From assembly GCF_019393635.1 (NCBI RefSeq), contig NC_057862.1, forward strand, positions 676,164,314-676,228,313: 64,000 nt of DNA, read 5' to 3'. The stretch is from Dromiciops gliroides. Taxonomy: Eukaryota > Chordata > Mammalia > Microbiotheria > Microbiotheriidae. The position numbers were made by a program, and so were the translations under genes. The notes below the pieces were generated by a model. It was not told the DNA's origin. It ran no database searches and worked only from the letters and a program-made list of their open reading frames with translations. Positions 1-12,179 of this stretch are shown one piece after another; position 1 is the stretch's first letter; every line of letters begins with the position of its first letter.

Positions 1-717
1 GAAAGCACCAGAACTGTATTTCAGGAGGTTCATTGAGGAAAGGGACATAGGGATGTGGAGCAAGGGAGAGGGAGAAGAGTATCCAGAAGGAATTCCAGAG
101 TCTTGGTCTCTTCCCTATTTTCAACTGCTGGCAATAGATACTGGGGAGATAAGAGGATTCTAAGCATCTAAGAATTTGAAATATTCCAAACATCTCTTTC
201 CACAATGATGTCAACATTAGAAGCATCTCCTCCTTCTTCCTTCTCTTCCTTTCCCCATTTCTCTTCTCCTTTTTTTCTTTCCCCTCTGCCATGCACAAGT
301 TAGGGAGTCCCCCAAACTCCAGGGAGGGTATACTTGATTAAAATTCACTCCATTTCATGCCTCACATTACAAAAAGTCATCAACTCTACATAGGTCAAAG
401 ATGAAAGGAAGTCAAGTCAACCAAGATTTATTAAGCACCTACTATGCGCCGGTCACTGGGACCAAAAAAGAAAGGCAAAAATAATCTCTGGCCTCAATGA
501 GCTTGCATTCTCATGGGGAAAACACCATTCAAACAACTACATACAAACAATATTTCATACAGTGACAGACTCAATAAATTGGAGATAATCTCAGAAGGAA
601 GGCTCTAGGATATTTTTTTTTTTTTTTTGCAAAAAGGTGTGACTTGAGCTGAGACTTGAAGGAAGCAAGAGAAGCCAGAAGGCAGGGACAAGAAGGGCCA
701 GCCCCCCTTTTCTTTTT

Positions 718-879
718 TTCTTTTTTTCTTTTTTTTTTTTTTAGTGAGGCAATTGGGATTAAGTGGCTTGCCCAGGGTCACACAGCTAGTAAGTGTTAAG
801 TGTCTGAGGCTGGGTTTGAACCCAGGTACTCCTGACTCCAGGGCCAGTGCTCTATCCACTGCACCACCTAGCTGCCCCC
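718..879 (-). mobile_element. SINE (MAR1/MIR-type CORE-SINE), full length
   Basis: Poly-T at the left edge and the complement of the head (ctagctgcccc) at the right edge. It is flanked by a direct repeat cagccccccttttc (about 699-712 and 882-895), a target-site duplication (TSD). Confidence 0.9.
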
Positions 880-1022
880 TCAGCCCCCCTTTTCTAGGAG
901 ACACCCAGTGAAAATGCTTGGAGTCACAAAGTGTCCTGGGTGAAAAACTAACGGGAGGCTAGTGTAAGCCTAATAATGAGATTAGAAGCTAGAGCACAGA
1001 GCTTTTAGAAGAGAATGGAAGA

Positions 1023-1177
1023 GGGGCAGCTAGGTGGCGCAGTGGATAGAGCACTGGCTCTGGAGTCAGGAGTACCTGAGTTCAAATCCGGCCTCAGACA
1101 CCTAACACTTACTAGCTGTGTGACCCTGGGCAAGTCACTTGACCCCAATTGCCTCACTTAAAAAAAAAAAAAAAAAG
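1023..1177 (+). mobile_element. SINE, full length
   Basis: Begins ggggcagctaggtggcgcag and ends in a run of 17 or so A. The direct repeat agaagagaatgga flanks both ends. Confidence 0.92.
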
Positions 1178-1892
1178 AAGAGAATGGATGGAAAAGAGGT
1201 TGAGCCCTGATTGTAGAAGGCCTTCTCAAAGAACTTAGTCATGAAGAGAATGAGAGCTAGAGGAAAAGCTAGCAAGGATGGCTAGAACAAGTGAAGGCTT
1301 TTGAGCATGAAGGAGACATGGGCATGTTTGTAGACATCAAGGAAGTAGCCAAGAGACTGGGAGAGATTGAAGGTTAGTGACAGCAGCAATCATCTCCACT
1401 GGAGATGACAGGATGGAATGGGATCATTTGTGCTTATAAAAGGGTTTGCTTTGGTAAGGAGAACATGTGCCTCTTCCTATGAGATAGGGGTAAAGGAGGA
1501 GGTAATAGGGGAAGACATATTAGTGATGAGATTAGGAGGAGAGAATAAGAAGAGTTTTTAGTAAACGACCTCAGATTTTTCAATGAAATATGAGGCAAAC
1601 TGAGCAGGTTGAGGAAAAAAGGACTCATAGGAGGTTTAAAGATTATTTTAAAAGTTTGGAAAGTCAGTCTTGAGTAGCAGAGGGACTCAATTAGAAAGGT
1701 ATTGAAGGATTGCCTCATTTCAGTGAGGCCCAGTTGAAATTACATAATATAAATTTGTAGACCACCTGTCAGCACAGTTTCTTGATTTTCTCCTGCCAAA
1801 AAAAATTTTTTATTTAAAGAAAAACCTTAAAGAAAACAGAATAACTTATTTGTGAATGAGTGGATGTGAAAGAATGACTAAAAAGCTCCTAT

Positions 1893-2020
1893 TCATCTTA
1901 TCCCTAGTACTATGCTAAGTGCTAGGGATAAATGTAGAAAAAGGAGATGGTTCCTGCTCTCAAGATTACACTCTAATAGGGGGAGATAATGTATATAGGA
2001 TTCAGCTGTGTGGGACATAA
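1893..2020 (-). repeat. L2 LINE fragment
   Basis: Contains the antisense L2 wording 'agtactatgctaagtgctag' and 'cctgctctcaagattacactctaat'-like text. Short and diverged. Confidence 0.55.
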
Positions 2021-2469
2021 GACCACCACCCCCTCCCCGGTGGTTCTGAAGGTACAACAGCAATGCTGATGGTAAAATAAGTTTCATGTTCTTGAGGAAT
2101 AAGACATTCACCAGATATAAGATCAATATAGCAGACTATAAAAAAACCGAGAAACTTTTGCACAAGGAACCAAAAAGATTAAATCTCAAAAGGACAATAG
2201 CAGAATGGGAAACAATGGAATGACTAATATAACTGATGAAAGCTGACTAATTCCAAGAATAGAAATGCTTAATATAATTACCCCCAATGAGTGTCTAAGT
2301 ACCATTTGAGAAGCAGTCAAGGAAATAAGCTGATCATTTCCACCAGAGCAAGTAGAGATAATTTCCCCAGGGAAAAATGTATACTAACAAATAAAAAGTT
2401 CATATTATGACAGCCTTGATATACTATTGTATCCCTCTTAATCCAGCAAAATTAGATAGAATTATATTT

Positions 2470-3010
2470 TGGGGGGACCAATTTTAATTGGGGAGTGCTA
2501 GCTAAGCAGCTCGCCACAATATCAGGGCAAGGAGGGAGACCGGCAGCCTCCCTCAAAACAGAACAAGATTTATTTTAACAAGAATGAACTTAAAAAAAAC
2601 ACAAACAGGATCAGTAGGATCAAGGGAAAGGAAATAAAATGGGGAAAGGGAAATTATAATACCTGAAAAATACCACCACCCAGGAATCAGCTGAAAATAC
2701 GCAGCAGAATGCCTGTAGCTTTCCAGCTTCCACCTAGAATGCCCAATTCTCCTCCCCCAAACCTAGAAACACATCACACAGCCCCAGTCAATGGGATGGC
2801 CGCTCAGACAGTCACATGACTGCCCTCACTAGGCTTCCAATCATTATAATTTTGCCAGGCCCATGTAGGCGTTGGTGAGTGGTGATGACGTGAGGTGCCA
2901 GAGCCCTGGCAACGGCTACAACCAGTGGGTGGAGCACCGTGTGGTTTGCAGAGCCCCAGGCCAGTGTGCACCAAAGCATAAAAACCTCAAATAACAATTA
3001 ATTCTTTACA
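2470..3010 (-). mobile_element. Solo endogenous-retrovirus LTR
   Basis: Read on the minus strand, the 541-bp block begins TGTAAAGAAT and ends GGTCCCCCCA (TG...CA). It carries an AATAAA signal about 110 bp before its end, followed by a T/G-rich stretch, as in an LTR R-U5. The four bases attt lie on both sides (2466-2469 and 3011-3014), fitting a 4-bp target duplication. No internal retroviral coding sequence is attached, so this is a solo LTR. The class is not assigned. Confidence 0.72.
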
Positions 3011-3105
3011 ATTTGTTAGGAGAGGCAGCAAGCCACACAGGGTAGATAGGTGGCTTCAGAGTTGGATTTAAGTTCTACTTCTAATGCATGTGACCATATT
3101 TGATC

Positions 3106-3255
3106 TTTTTTTTTTTTTTGGTGAGGCAATTGGGGTTAAGTGACTTGCCCAGGGTCACACAGCTAGTAAGTGTCAAGTGCCTGAGGCCAGATTTGAACTC
3201 AGGTTCTCCTGACTCCTGGGCCAGTTCTCTATCCACTGTGCCACCTAACTGCCCC
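3106..3255 (-). mobile_element. SINE, full length
   Basis: Poly-T followed by ggtgaggcaattggggttaa and ending ctaactgcccc, the complement of the SINE head. The repeat catatttgatctt flanks it on both sides (TSD). Confidence 0.9.
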
Positions 3256-3649
3256 AACCATATTTGATCTTAATGGTTATGTGATTCTGGGTAAAGTAAT
3301 TTCCCTTTTCAGTACTCAAGACAGCTTTTTCAAACTGTAAGTTTCAAAGAAGGTGCCAATTTGTATTGGTAGAGGCAATTTCTTCACATGGAAGTTCCCC
3401 ATATCAATTACAGGTTCAATTTTTTTAAACTGTTATATTAGCTTTCATTTCTAGAGCATCTTAAGGTTTTCATTATGTTTTCCAAACAACAATCCTATGG
3501 TATAAATTTCCCAAGTATTATGAAAGGCTTGTTATTTCATTGGTGTAGGAGTCCATATGTCACCTAGAGAACTGCCTAAAGTTCAGAGACTTTTATCCTA
3601 ATCCCAGGTCCTCTATTCTAGCCAGGATACCATGCTGACTCTCTGCAAG

Positions 3650-3860
3650 TTCTGTTATACCTATTTTACAGATGATGAATCTGAGATCCTATGGGATAAA
3701 TGGCTACAGAGCTATTATTCTCTTCATCCTAAAAATGATGAGAATGAGGCTGGAAAAATTTAAGTGACTTATCTAAAGTCACACATCTGGGTGATGGAGC
3801 TGATAATGTCACCCTGGTCTTCTGGTGCCTCCCACAGTGCCTATGATTTCATCTGTATAG
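3650..3860 (-). repeat. MIR-like old CORE-SINE
   Basis: Order of blocks is that of an antisense MIR: cctattttacagatgatgaa, then aagtgacttatctaaagtcacac, then a cysteine-box-like end. Diverged. Confidence 0.5.
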
Positions 3861-3952
3861 GCAGCTCCCCCTGCCAATGGAGATCCACAACTAGTCTTCA
3901 ACCTAGATTTAGTTCCCTTGGGACTCTCAGAAGCTAAATCACCTGCCCAAGG

Positions 3953-3955
<3 letters not shown>

Positions 3956-3999
<44 letters not shown>

Positions 4000-4115
4000 T
4001 ATATACATATATATACATTATGCATATACATATGCACTTACATATACACATACATATACATTATGCATATATGCATATACATATACACACATACACATAT
4101 ACATATATCTATATC
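3956..4115. repeat. (TA)n/(CATATA)n microsatellite
   Basis: About 35 bp of perfect TA dinucleotide, then compound TATA/CATA/CACA repeats out to about 4115. Overlapping reading frames here (IYIYIY type) are repeat artefacts. Confidence 0.95.
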
Positions 4116-4169
4116 GGAAGCAAGGCCTGAATTCAGTCTTCCTGACTCAGAGGTCACACATCTCACAGA

Positions 4170-4650
4170 CCATTCTGTTACTGTTAAGGTCACAACCATA
4201 CTTCCAGTCACCAGATATAAAACATCTAGTCCTCCCTCTCACTTTCCCCTCAGATCCGATCAATGGCCAAACCAGGATTGTTTGCAATCTCCCCCAATTA
4301 AGCTCTCTGCCTCAAGGTTCTCCCCACTCCAATTCATTGACTACTCAACTGCCAAAGTGATTCCTAAGACACCTGCATTACTCAATCAACCCAGTGTCTC
4401 CCTATTGACTCTAGACTCAAATAGAAACCTCTTTGTTGTAGCACTGAAAACTCTTCTGAACAAGCTGACCCCTTCTTACCTTTCCAGTCTTTGTATACCT
4501 TACTCCCATCTATGATTCTACAGTCCAGTCTTGCTGGCCTACTGGCCATTCCTAATAGATGATCCTATGTCTCACATCTCTTTGCCTTGGTACCTACTGG
4601 TCCCCCTGACTGGAATGCTGTCCCATTTCACCTCCACTGGTAAAATGGAC
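4170..4650 (+). repeat. L2 LINE 3' region
   Basis: Sense-strand L2 wording: catctagtcctccctctcac, tgaccccttcttacctttcc and gactggaatgctgtcccatt, the typical L2 3' blocks found again at 6465 and 34600. Confidence 0.7.
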
Positions 4651-4807
4651 ACAGTAACTCCATAGGATTTTTGTAGAGATGTGAAAAAGGCAAGCCTGAA
4701 ATTTGTAAACATGCATGGAAATGCAGTGAAATGAGGCCTCAAAATAACTGGACACAAAATAACTGGACACAAACTAGTACAAATGTACTATATAAAATTG
4801 GCAGTCG

Positions 4808-4995
4808 GGGCGGGGGAGTATCATGCTGTGGGCACTGAATGGGGACTTGGGAGAACTGGATCTGAATCCCACTTCAGTCATATATTAGCTATGTAACCTC
4901 AGACACATCATTTCTCCTTCTAGACCTGTTTCCTGATATGTAAAATTAAAATACTGGAGTAGGTGGCCTCAAAGGTACCTTCCAGTTCTGCAAGA
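4808..4995 (+). repeat. MIR-like old CORE-SINE
   Basis: Blocks in sense order: gagaactggatctgaatccc, attagctatgtaacctcaga, then a 'tgatatgtaaaatt...' segment. Diverged from the consensus. Confidence 0.55.
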
Positions 4996-5639
4996 GTCCA
5001 TTGAAGAGAGAGAACAAGACTGATGCCATATTAGAGCAATTTTGACAATTAAATGGACAAGAAATCACAAGAACACTTATAAGGCAAAACATTTAAGAAT
5101 GTAAACCATGGATATCAGAGTGTGAGAACAAACAAAGAAACCACAAAATGTTTTAACATCCTTGGTGGGTTTTCCACTATCACTTAATCATTCCCTCCTT
5201 TGCATGTAAAGCTGTTCCCTGTCAAATTGGAACAGGGTTCAGAGCAATCTGACTGCTTCCCCTTATTTAATCCACTAATATCTCTAGGCTTATGTGACTA
5301 TGACTCAGGCTGGTTTTTGACACTGGAAAGTATACAAGAAATCTGAGGGATGTAAATAGTTAGAACTTAATGTTCAGTACATTCTTTTTCTATAAAGTTG
5401 CTCAGGTTTATAATTTTTTAAATAATTAAACTGTAGAAAAATATTAATTGTTCTGAGTAAACCTGAGGAGAGTGGGGTGGGAGGTGAATGGGAACCACAG
5501 TTGGAGCCAGCTATAGTGTCTGCCTGTGGCCTGTGAAATTAGTTTGGGAGTCTGGAAGCCACTTCAAATGGGAGCCTATCTCAAGAATATTAAAGGGCAC
5601 TATGATTCTGGAAACTCCCTTGGCAATGTGCCCATAGAT

Positions 5640-5815
5640 GAGAAAACTTGAGAAAAGAAGTGACATGGTATATGGACTAAATCCCTGAATTTGAAATAAA
5701 CAAGACCTGGATTCCAATCCTGACTCTCACTCTCAACATCTGTGTGATGTTAGAAGAGCTGCTTCTCCTCTCAGGGCCTAACTTTCTTCCTCTTTAAAAT
5801 GAAAAAGCAGATAAG
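5640..5815 (+). repeat. MIR-like old CORE-SINE
   Basis: Contains agacctggattccaatcctg, a tgtgtgatgttagaagagct box and a final 'cctctttaaaatgaa' block in MIR order. Confidence 0.5.
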
Positions 5816-5819
5816 TATT

Positions 5820-6232
5820 GGAAATCAAAGGGATGCCTACCAATTGGGGAATGGTTCAACAAGTTGTGGTATACGATTGTAATGGAATATTACTGCACTA
5901 TAAGAAATGACAAGCAGGATGATTTCAGAAAAACCTAGAAAGACTCAAATGAAATGATGCATAATGAAGTGAACAGAACCAATAGAACATTGTAGACAGT
6001 AACAAGCAACATTGTGTGATGATCAGCTGTGATAGATTTAGCTATTCTTAGCAATACAATGATCCAAAACAATTGCAAAGGATGAATGATGAAGCATACT
6101 GTCTGCCTCCAGAGAAAGAACTGATATTGTTTGAATACAGACTGAAGCAGGCTATTTTTCCCTTTCTTTCTTTCATTTTTTTCTTTTGTCTTCTTGTACA
6201 AAATGACTAATATAAAAAATGTTTTATATAAT

Positions 6233-6272
<40 letters not shown>

Positions 6273-6365
6273 ACCTTTATCTGATTTCTTACTGTCTCAA
6301 GGAAGGGCAGAGGAGAGAGGGATAGAATTTGGAATTCATAACTTTAAATAAAATTTTTTTTAAAA
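5820..6365 (+). mobile_element. L1 LINE, 5'-truncated 3' end (older subfamily)
   Basis: Starts in the end of L1 ORF2, the segment that in L1 reads WYTIVMEYYCTIRND-like, and continues into the marsupial-type L1 3' UTR. It ends in a T/A-rich tail with an AAATAAA motif. An AT microsatellite has expanded inside it at about 6236-6266. Confidence 0.8.
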
Positions 6366-6464
6366 AAATGAGAAAGCAAAACTAAGTGACTTGAAAGGTC
6401 ACTTCGACCTTTACATCTTATGACTGAAAGGGGCCATGCAATGTAAGTGATTCCCCCAGAGATT

Positions 6465-6990
6465 TCCTAACTCCATTCACTTGCATCGACTTTCACTCAT
6501 GACTGGAATACTCTGCCTGCACATCTTCACCTCTCGACTTCCCTGCCATCCTTCAAGTCACAGCAAAAGTCCCATCTTCCTCCAGAAACCTTTCCCAATC
6601 CCCCTTAATGCTGGTGCCTTCCCTCTATCGAGCCTCTCCTATTTATCCTGTCTATAGCTTATGCATACATAGTTGCTTGCATGTTGCCTCCTCTATTAGA
6701 CTGTAAGCTCTTTTTTCTTTTTTCTTTTCTTTTCTTTCTTTTTCTTTTTTTGCAGGGAAATGGGGGTTAAGTGATTTGCCCAGGGTCACACAGCTAGTAA
6801 GTCTGAGCTAGTCAAATGTCTGAGGTCGGATTTGAACTCAGGTCCTCCTGAATCCAGGGCTGGTGCTTTATCCACTGCACCACCTAGCTGCCCCAGACTG
6901 TAAACTCTTTGGGATCAGAGACAAGTTTTGTCCTTTGTTGTATCCCCAGTGCTTAGCAATTTAATAAATGTTTGTTCACCGACTGACTGA
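6465..6990 (+). repeat. L2 LINE 3' end
   Basis: Typical L2 3' order: ctggaatactctgcctgcac, then cttcaagtcacagcaaaagt, then attagactgtaagctctt, ending cagtgcttagcaatttaata and aatgtttgt. A SINE split it at 6712. Confidence 0.8.
6712..6893 (-). mobile_element. SINE inserted in L2
   Basis: Pyrimidine-rich (TTTC)n tail at left, head complement gctgcccc at right. The host word agactgtaagctctt (about 6699) is repeated as agactgtaaactctt (about 6894), giving a clear TSD. Confidence 0.9.
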
Positions 6991-7597
6991 GATCATTGGA
7001 GCATCTGACACCAAGTCATCCTTTTGACAATGATGAAGCAGCCAAACTGGCAGGAGAGGGCTGAGGTGAAACAACTAATGCAAAGCCTGATAGCATACCT
7101 TGGGATATTGGGAATCCATGAGAGCAGTTCTTCTCTCCCATGGACCACCATCACTCTTCCCTAAGCCTAAGTAACATTTCAGGGATTAATGGTTAGCTGG
7201 AACTAGGCCAGGTTGGACTGCCCACTTGGGGAGTAGTGGGTGGAACTGGAGTAGTGAAGAGAAAGATTTGCTGTGGAATGGAAGGGAAATAAGATAATGC
7301 AAATTCAGAATAGCTTTTATTTGTATAGCACTTTATGGATCCCAAAGTTCTCAACATACATCATCTCATTGACCAAGTGATAGTAGCAACTCATATTTAT
7401 AGAGCTCGTGGGTGATAATGCATCTTGGTGGTTAGAAGGTTAGCCTTGGAGTCAGGAAGACCTGGGTTCTAGCCCTGCCTCTGGCACATTTAATCACAGA
7501 ATTTTGTAATTGTAAGGGACTTCAGGAAACATCTACCCTAATCCATGCCTGAAAAGCATGTGTGAACATGGGAACATCAATAAACTTAGTACCCCGG

Positions 7598-7740
7598 GGG
7601 CAGCTAGATGGCGAAGTGGATAGAGACCGGCCCTGGAGTCAGGAGTGCCTGAGTTCAAATCCGGCCTCAGACACAACACTTACTAGCTGTGTGACCCTGG
7701 GCAAGTCACTTAACCCCAGTTGCCTCACTTAAAAAAAAAT
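7598..7740 (+). mobile_element. SINE, full length
   Basis: Begins ggggcagctagatggcgaag and ends in nine A. The short word tagtacccc flanks both ends (TSD). Confidence 0.9.
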
Positions 7741-7859
7741 AGTACCCCATATAACTCTCCAAAATAAGTAATAGGAGGTTTGCATCTGCAAAAGTGGAAG
7801 GAAATTCCATCCTGGGAGCTCCCATGTAAATTAAATCCCAGGGCTTTAAAGCAAAACCA

Positions 7860-8010
7860 CATATAAATAATGCTTTAAGGTTGATAACATGTATTTTTCA
7901 CAACACTACCAGGTAGGACTAATATTATCATGATTTTACAGAAGAGGAAACTGAGCCCCAGAGACTCAGTATGTATTGGAGAAGGCACTTGAACCCAAAT
8001 CTCCTAACAC
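7860..8010 (-). repeat. MIR-like fragment
   Basis: Contains 'acaacactaccaggtaggac', 'tattatcatgattttacaga' and 'gaggaaactgag', the antisense MIR core and tail. Confidence 0.6.
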
Positions 8011-8454
8011 CAAACCGAGTGTCCTCATGATATGATTTTTGCTTTCTTGACAAAGGAAAGTTGGATTGCAAAGGAAGAAAGTCTGGCCACAACGTGTATT
8101 CCTAGAAAAGTATACCTTAGGGCTTGATGTGATGTGCCATACGGGGGATGTTCTTGTGTTGTAGCAGGGGTTAATGGGCAAGGGACTTTTAGAGATGAAA
8201 TAGAGGATTGTGTGGCAAGAATCTATCTGGGATGAGGACCGTGTGCATCATGGGGAAGGAACAGGAAGATACTTTTATCAAGGTTGCTACTGTTTCTATG
8301 GGCTAGCCACTATAATGAAGCCCTAAGGTCATAGTTCCAACTGTCAGGATTAGGGTAACCAATAGAGCCCTTTTTCAAGTTTAACAGGCTGTCTCTGCCC
8401 CAAGGACTAGGTTGATCTGTGCCATGTTACTCAACAACTACATTTTTGTGACTT

Positions 8455-8650
8455 TAATTCAATTCATAAAGGCAGCATATTGCAGTGGGAAGATTTCTGG
8501 ATGTGGCAGACCCAACCAGCAGAGCTGGTGAGTTAAATATCCCAGATCTTCCACTTAGTCTCTCTGTCAGCTTGGACAAGTCACTTCACTTCTCTGAGGC
8601 TCCCTATTCTCAACTGTAAAACAGGCATAATGATTCTTGTATAGCCTATT
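8455..8650 (+). repeat. MIR-like fragment
   Basis: Sense MIR blocks: gacaagtcacttcacttctc, tgaggctccctattctcaac, and tgtaaaacaggcataatgat. Confidence 0.65.
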
Positions 8651-8659
8651 TCATGGGGT

Positions 8660-9900
8660 TGTTTGGGTGAAAGCGTTGTAAAGCTTTCGATTGGCTGGTA
8701 GAGTGGCAAGTTCATCACTATAGAGCCTGGGAGCCGGGAGGATAACAAGGAAATCCACAAGCTACATAATTTCCAGGTGAAGATGGTAAGGTCCTAAGGA
8801 TCTACTAGGCAGGGCAGCTGTCAACTTAAGAATTATGTTGCTGGAAGCTAGGAACCTAAGAGGATCAATGCTAGAGCCACCACACTGAAGGGAAGCAAGA
8901 GAGAAGGCCTGGGGGAGGGAGAAACAGGATATAATCACTTGCTTGTGGGAACCCTGCCAACTGTCAGCAGTCTGCGGTCACAGCTGCAAGACTGAGAGGG
9001 AGTCAGGGCTGTCTCTTAAGGTGGAAGAGCTTGGAGTCTCTCTGCTCAGCCCTGCCCAGCCCCTCGGATCTCAAGGGTCTTCAAATGACCAAGTTCCCCT
9101 AAGGGAAAATCTTCTAGGATCTAGAAGTAAAAGGGAAATCTGATGCAATGACCTCATTTTATATCTAAGGAACAGAGACTCAAAGAGATGAAAGTTTAAG
9201 CTTGAAATTGTTAAACTAAAAAGTTCAGCAACCTGATCTTAAGGTGGCTTTCATTTGACCACAGAGGCTGGTGCTCCCTCCCAGTCTAATTAGTTCTACT
9301 CCCATCTACTTCACCCCTAGGCCTCACTCTGTCCTTGTCTCTACCATGCTGCTCTCAGAAGACATGTGGCTATTCTATCCTTATCACTTAAACTCTGCTC
9401 TTTCTTCCAATTCTAAGCTGTGGTCCCTTCAAACCCCTCTGCCAACTTCCACGTTCAGTAATTTGAGTCAAAATTATTCAGTCATTTAAGATAGAGAGTG
9501 AGGTAATAAAAATATCCTCCAAACTGGTAGATATAGTCCCTTGACAGAAAGTTAAGATCCAAGACAGACAGAAAAGTTTGAGTGGAGTTTTTCTGAAGGA
9601 CTGAATGAAATGAGTGGGATCAACTCAGTGGGGGTAAGAATAGAAGGAGAATAAGGATTAGAAGGCAATAAAGCAGAAAAAAGGAAGGTCATCATTCTTG
9701 AAAGAAAGGTTGTGTAGTATATCACCCATTCTTCAGTCACTTCCCCAACTCACACAATGAGTCCCCAGAGAAAAATGACTACTGTTCCCCTCAGGGATCT
9801 AGAGTATCCCAGTCAGTAAACTACCCTAATACATTCATGCTCCTCACACATGTCTTGCATGAGCAAGGGTCTACTGAACAGGTCACAAACATATAAAAAT
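8660..9900. other. Stretch without recognised gene or repeat
   Basis: About 1.2 kb of ordinary-looking sequence. Open frames are short (up to about 72 codons), on both strands, and show no domain or splice context that I recognise. Confidence 0.5.
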
Positions 9901-10114
9901 TATACCCAACTATACCTATTATTATGTAACCCAATCCATACATAACCAATTGTACCCACACAAAAGCACAATAATGTGCATTTCTTCAGCTCCTTTATCA
10001 GTAATGAATGTTTAGGCCCCAAAGTTCTGAGGTCTCCAATTATTCAGAACCATGGTCAGCAATCCAAAGGCTACCCCCCAAATCTGCATGAAAATTCTGT
10101 CTAATCTGAAATGT

Positions 10115-10445
10115 GATCGTTGTTAAGTGACAGTCTGTGCCACTTACTAGCTGTGTAATGCTGGGAATGTCATTTAATTCTCTGAGTCTTGGTTCCTTCA
10201 TCTGTAAAGTGAGAACAATAATGCATGCAATATAACTACCCTCAGTGTTTGTGTGATGAAAAGGTTTTATAAGCTTTTAATCACTGTAGATATGTGAACT
10301 ATTCCATTTTACAGATTAAGGAAACTGAAGCTCAGAGAAGTCACATGACTTGCCTGAGACCACATACCCAGTAAATAGCAGAGCTGAGACTGAATCCTAA
10401 GTCTTCTGAGTTCAGGTTCAAAATTCTTTCTGCTCAGTCATGCTG
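10115..10445 (+). repeat. MIR-like fragments
   Basis: A sense MIR piece (ttactagctgtgtaatgctg, 'tctgtaaagtgagaa') is followed by an 'attttacagattaaggaaac' / 'cagagaagtcacatgactt' piece in the opposite reading. Two adjacent old insertions are the simplest reading. Confidence 0.55.
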
Positions 10446-10979
10446 CCTGCTTCTCATGTTTGCCTCCATTGTGTGGGGATCACTACCAAATAGTCAGATA
10501 TTACTATCTTACTGACCAGGTCAAAATACCACCTACTACATAAGATCTAGGATAGAAAGTCTTGTCATTTAATCTAACAATACATAGACTTTAACCAGAG
10601 AACACCAGCCAAAAGGTGCAGTTATCCCTCAGGTAAATCTACCAAATTTGGAAATTCCTAGCCACAGTTACAAAGGGGTTCCCATTTGTGTAGCAATCAT
10701 AAGGTATTATAGGGGCAGATGACCACTTTAGGTCTTTTGAAATCACTTGCTCAGAGGGGGAGCTCTTCATCCTTTATTGGCAAACCAGAGGAAAGGAGTT
10801 TCTCCCCTATTTGGCATGATTTGCCTCTGCACAGTCTGGACCTGAGATGGTCTGTCTCTTTGTGAAGAAATTAACAACTCATTTGAAACAATTCACCATT
10901 TTATTGAATAGCCGTCTTGTCCCCTCTGTGCTACAACTGCTTTCAATGAAGAACCCTAAGCATAAAGACCATTATGGTA

Positions 10980-11225
10980 ACCGTTCCTGTTCCATCACGT
11001 CTTTACTATGTCAAGGTCATGGTAGGTCCCCACTTCCCACCAATCCAGTTGCTAATGTTTTCCCACCTCTTGAAACTGCTTTGAATCCACTTATATGTGT
11101 CTGTGTTTACCTATCTGAGCACCCTTAGTCTAGCAGAATGTAATCTCCTCGAGGGATTACTGTCTTTACTACAACCTCTCCATCACCTAGCCCAGTGATG
11201 GACTCATAGAAGGTGCTTTAAAAAG
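10980..11225 (+). repeat. L2 LINE 3' fragment
   Basis: L2-type end: 'cttatatgtgtctgtgttta', 'agaatgtaatctcctcgagg', 'gatggactcatagaaggtgc'. Diverged. Confidence 0.5.
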
Positions 11226-11573
11226 GGAAATCTTTCCTACTTGGAGAGACCAGTTTGTATTAGAGGGAAATAGAGATGTGCAGACAGGACTTCTGCAGGA
11301 CCTGTCCAAGGAAACATCACAGTGAATTATTTTTCCAATCCATCTCAAAATATGTAGATAAATGTCTACAGACATTGGGGACAGGGTTTAACCAAAATGG
11401 TGCTCTGAAGAGCCTTCCACCACTGGGAATGTACTGGGACCTTAAGCTATGACCTAGAATGAAAAGCTCTGGATCCACCATGTCAAAGTCAGACATTGCA
11501 CAGGGAGCCAAAACAGGTAACAATTATGCCATTTCAGAACTGGGTTACAGATTCCATGTAGAAGAAGGAGAGG

Positions 11574-11714
11574 ATGTAGTGGATAAAGCACCGGCCCTGG
11601 ATTCAGGAGTACCTGAGTTCAAATCCGGCCTCAGATACTTGACACTTACTAGCTGTGTGACTCTGGGCAAGTCACTTAACCCCCATTGCCCTGCAAAAAA
11701 AAAAAAAAAAAAAA
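11574..11714 (+). mobile_element. SINE, 5' head missing
   Basis: Starts at tagtggataaagcaccggcc, without the first ~15 bases of the family, and ends in about 20 A. Confidence 0.85.
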
Positions 11715-12179
11715 CACAAGGAGAGGACATGTGCCTAGCAATGGCGGACAAAAGTAAGGAACAGCTGTTAATGTGAGGCTATGTACAGGTCAAGGAACAG
11801 AAACAAAAGCAATCAGCAGCTCTATGGCTCTGATCCTAGAGCAGGGTCTCAGAACTACCCCCTTGTTTTCTCTGTAGTCCACAGCTGAATAACTAAGGAA
11901 TGGAGCTCCGGTTAAAGGAAAGCTTACAATTCCTTTGTCCTGAACTTGCAGAGCCTTCCAGATGGTTAGTTGTGGCTTGGGTCAGCAGTGATCTACTGAA
12001 GATCCAAATAGGGACAAACTTACTATTGTATTGCCCAGGACAAAACTCAGGTCAAGAGTTTGCAAAACTCAAACTAGGAGAGCAGCAATCATGCTGGATT
12101 CAAGATCTGCTTGTTTTAAGTACACTGAAAATTTAGCCTTAGCCACTCCTGAGATTCTTGAAAACTGAGAATACCTAGA

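Larger units (their letters stand above)
411..1450 (-). repeat. L2 LINE relic interrupted by SINEs
   Basis: Reads on the plus strand as the complement of an L2 end: recurring text such as ttattaagcacctactatg and a later block on growth of gene-like purine-rich text, as in the better copies at 26190 and 47545. Two SINEs are inserted in it. The left part (411-605) is clear; the part after 1180 is weaker. Confidence 0.55.

Noticed and set aside
3918..4130. Open frame of [10 protein letters not shown] repeats
   Set aside because: Product of the TA/CATATA microsatellite.
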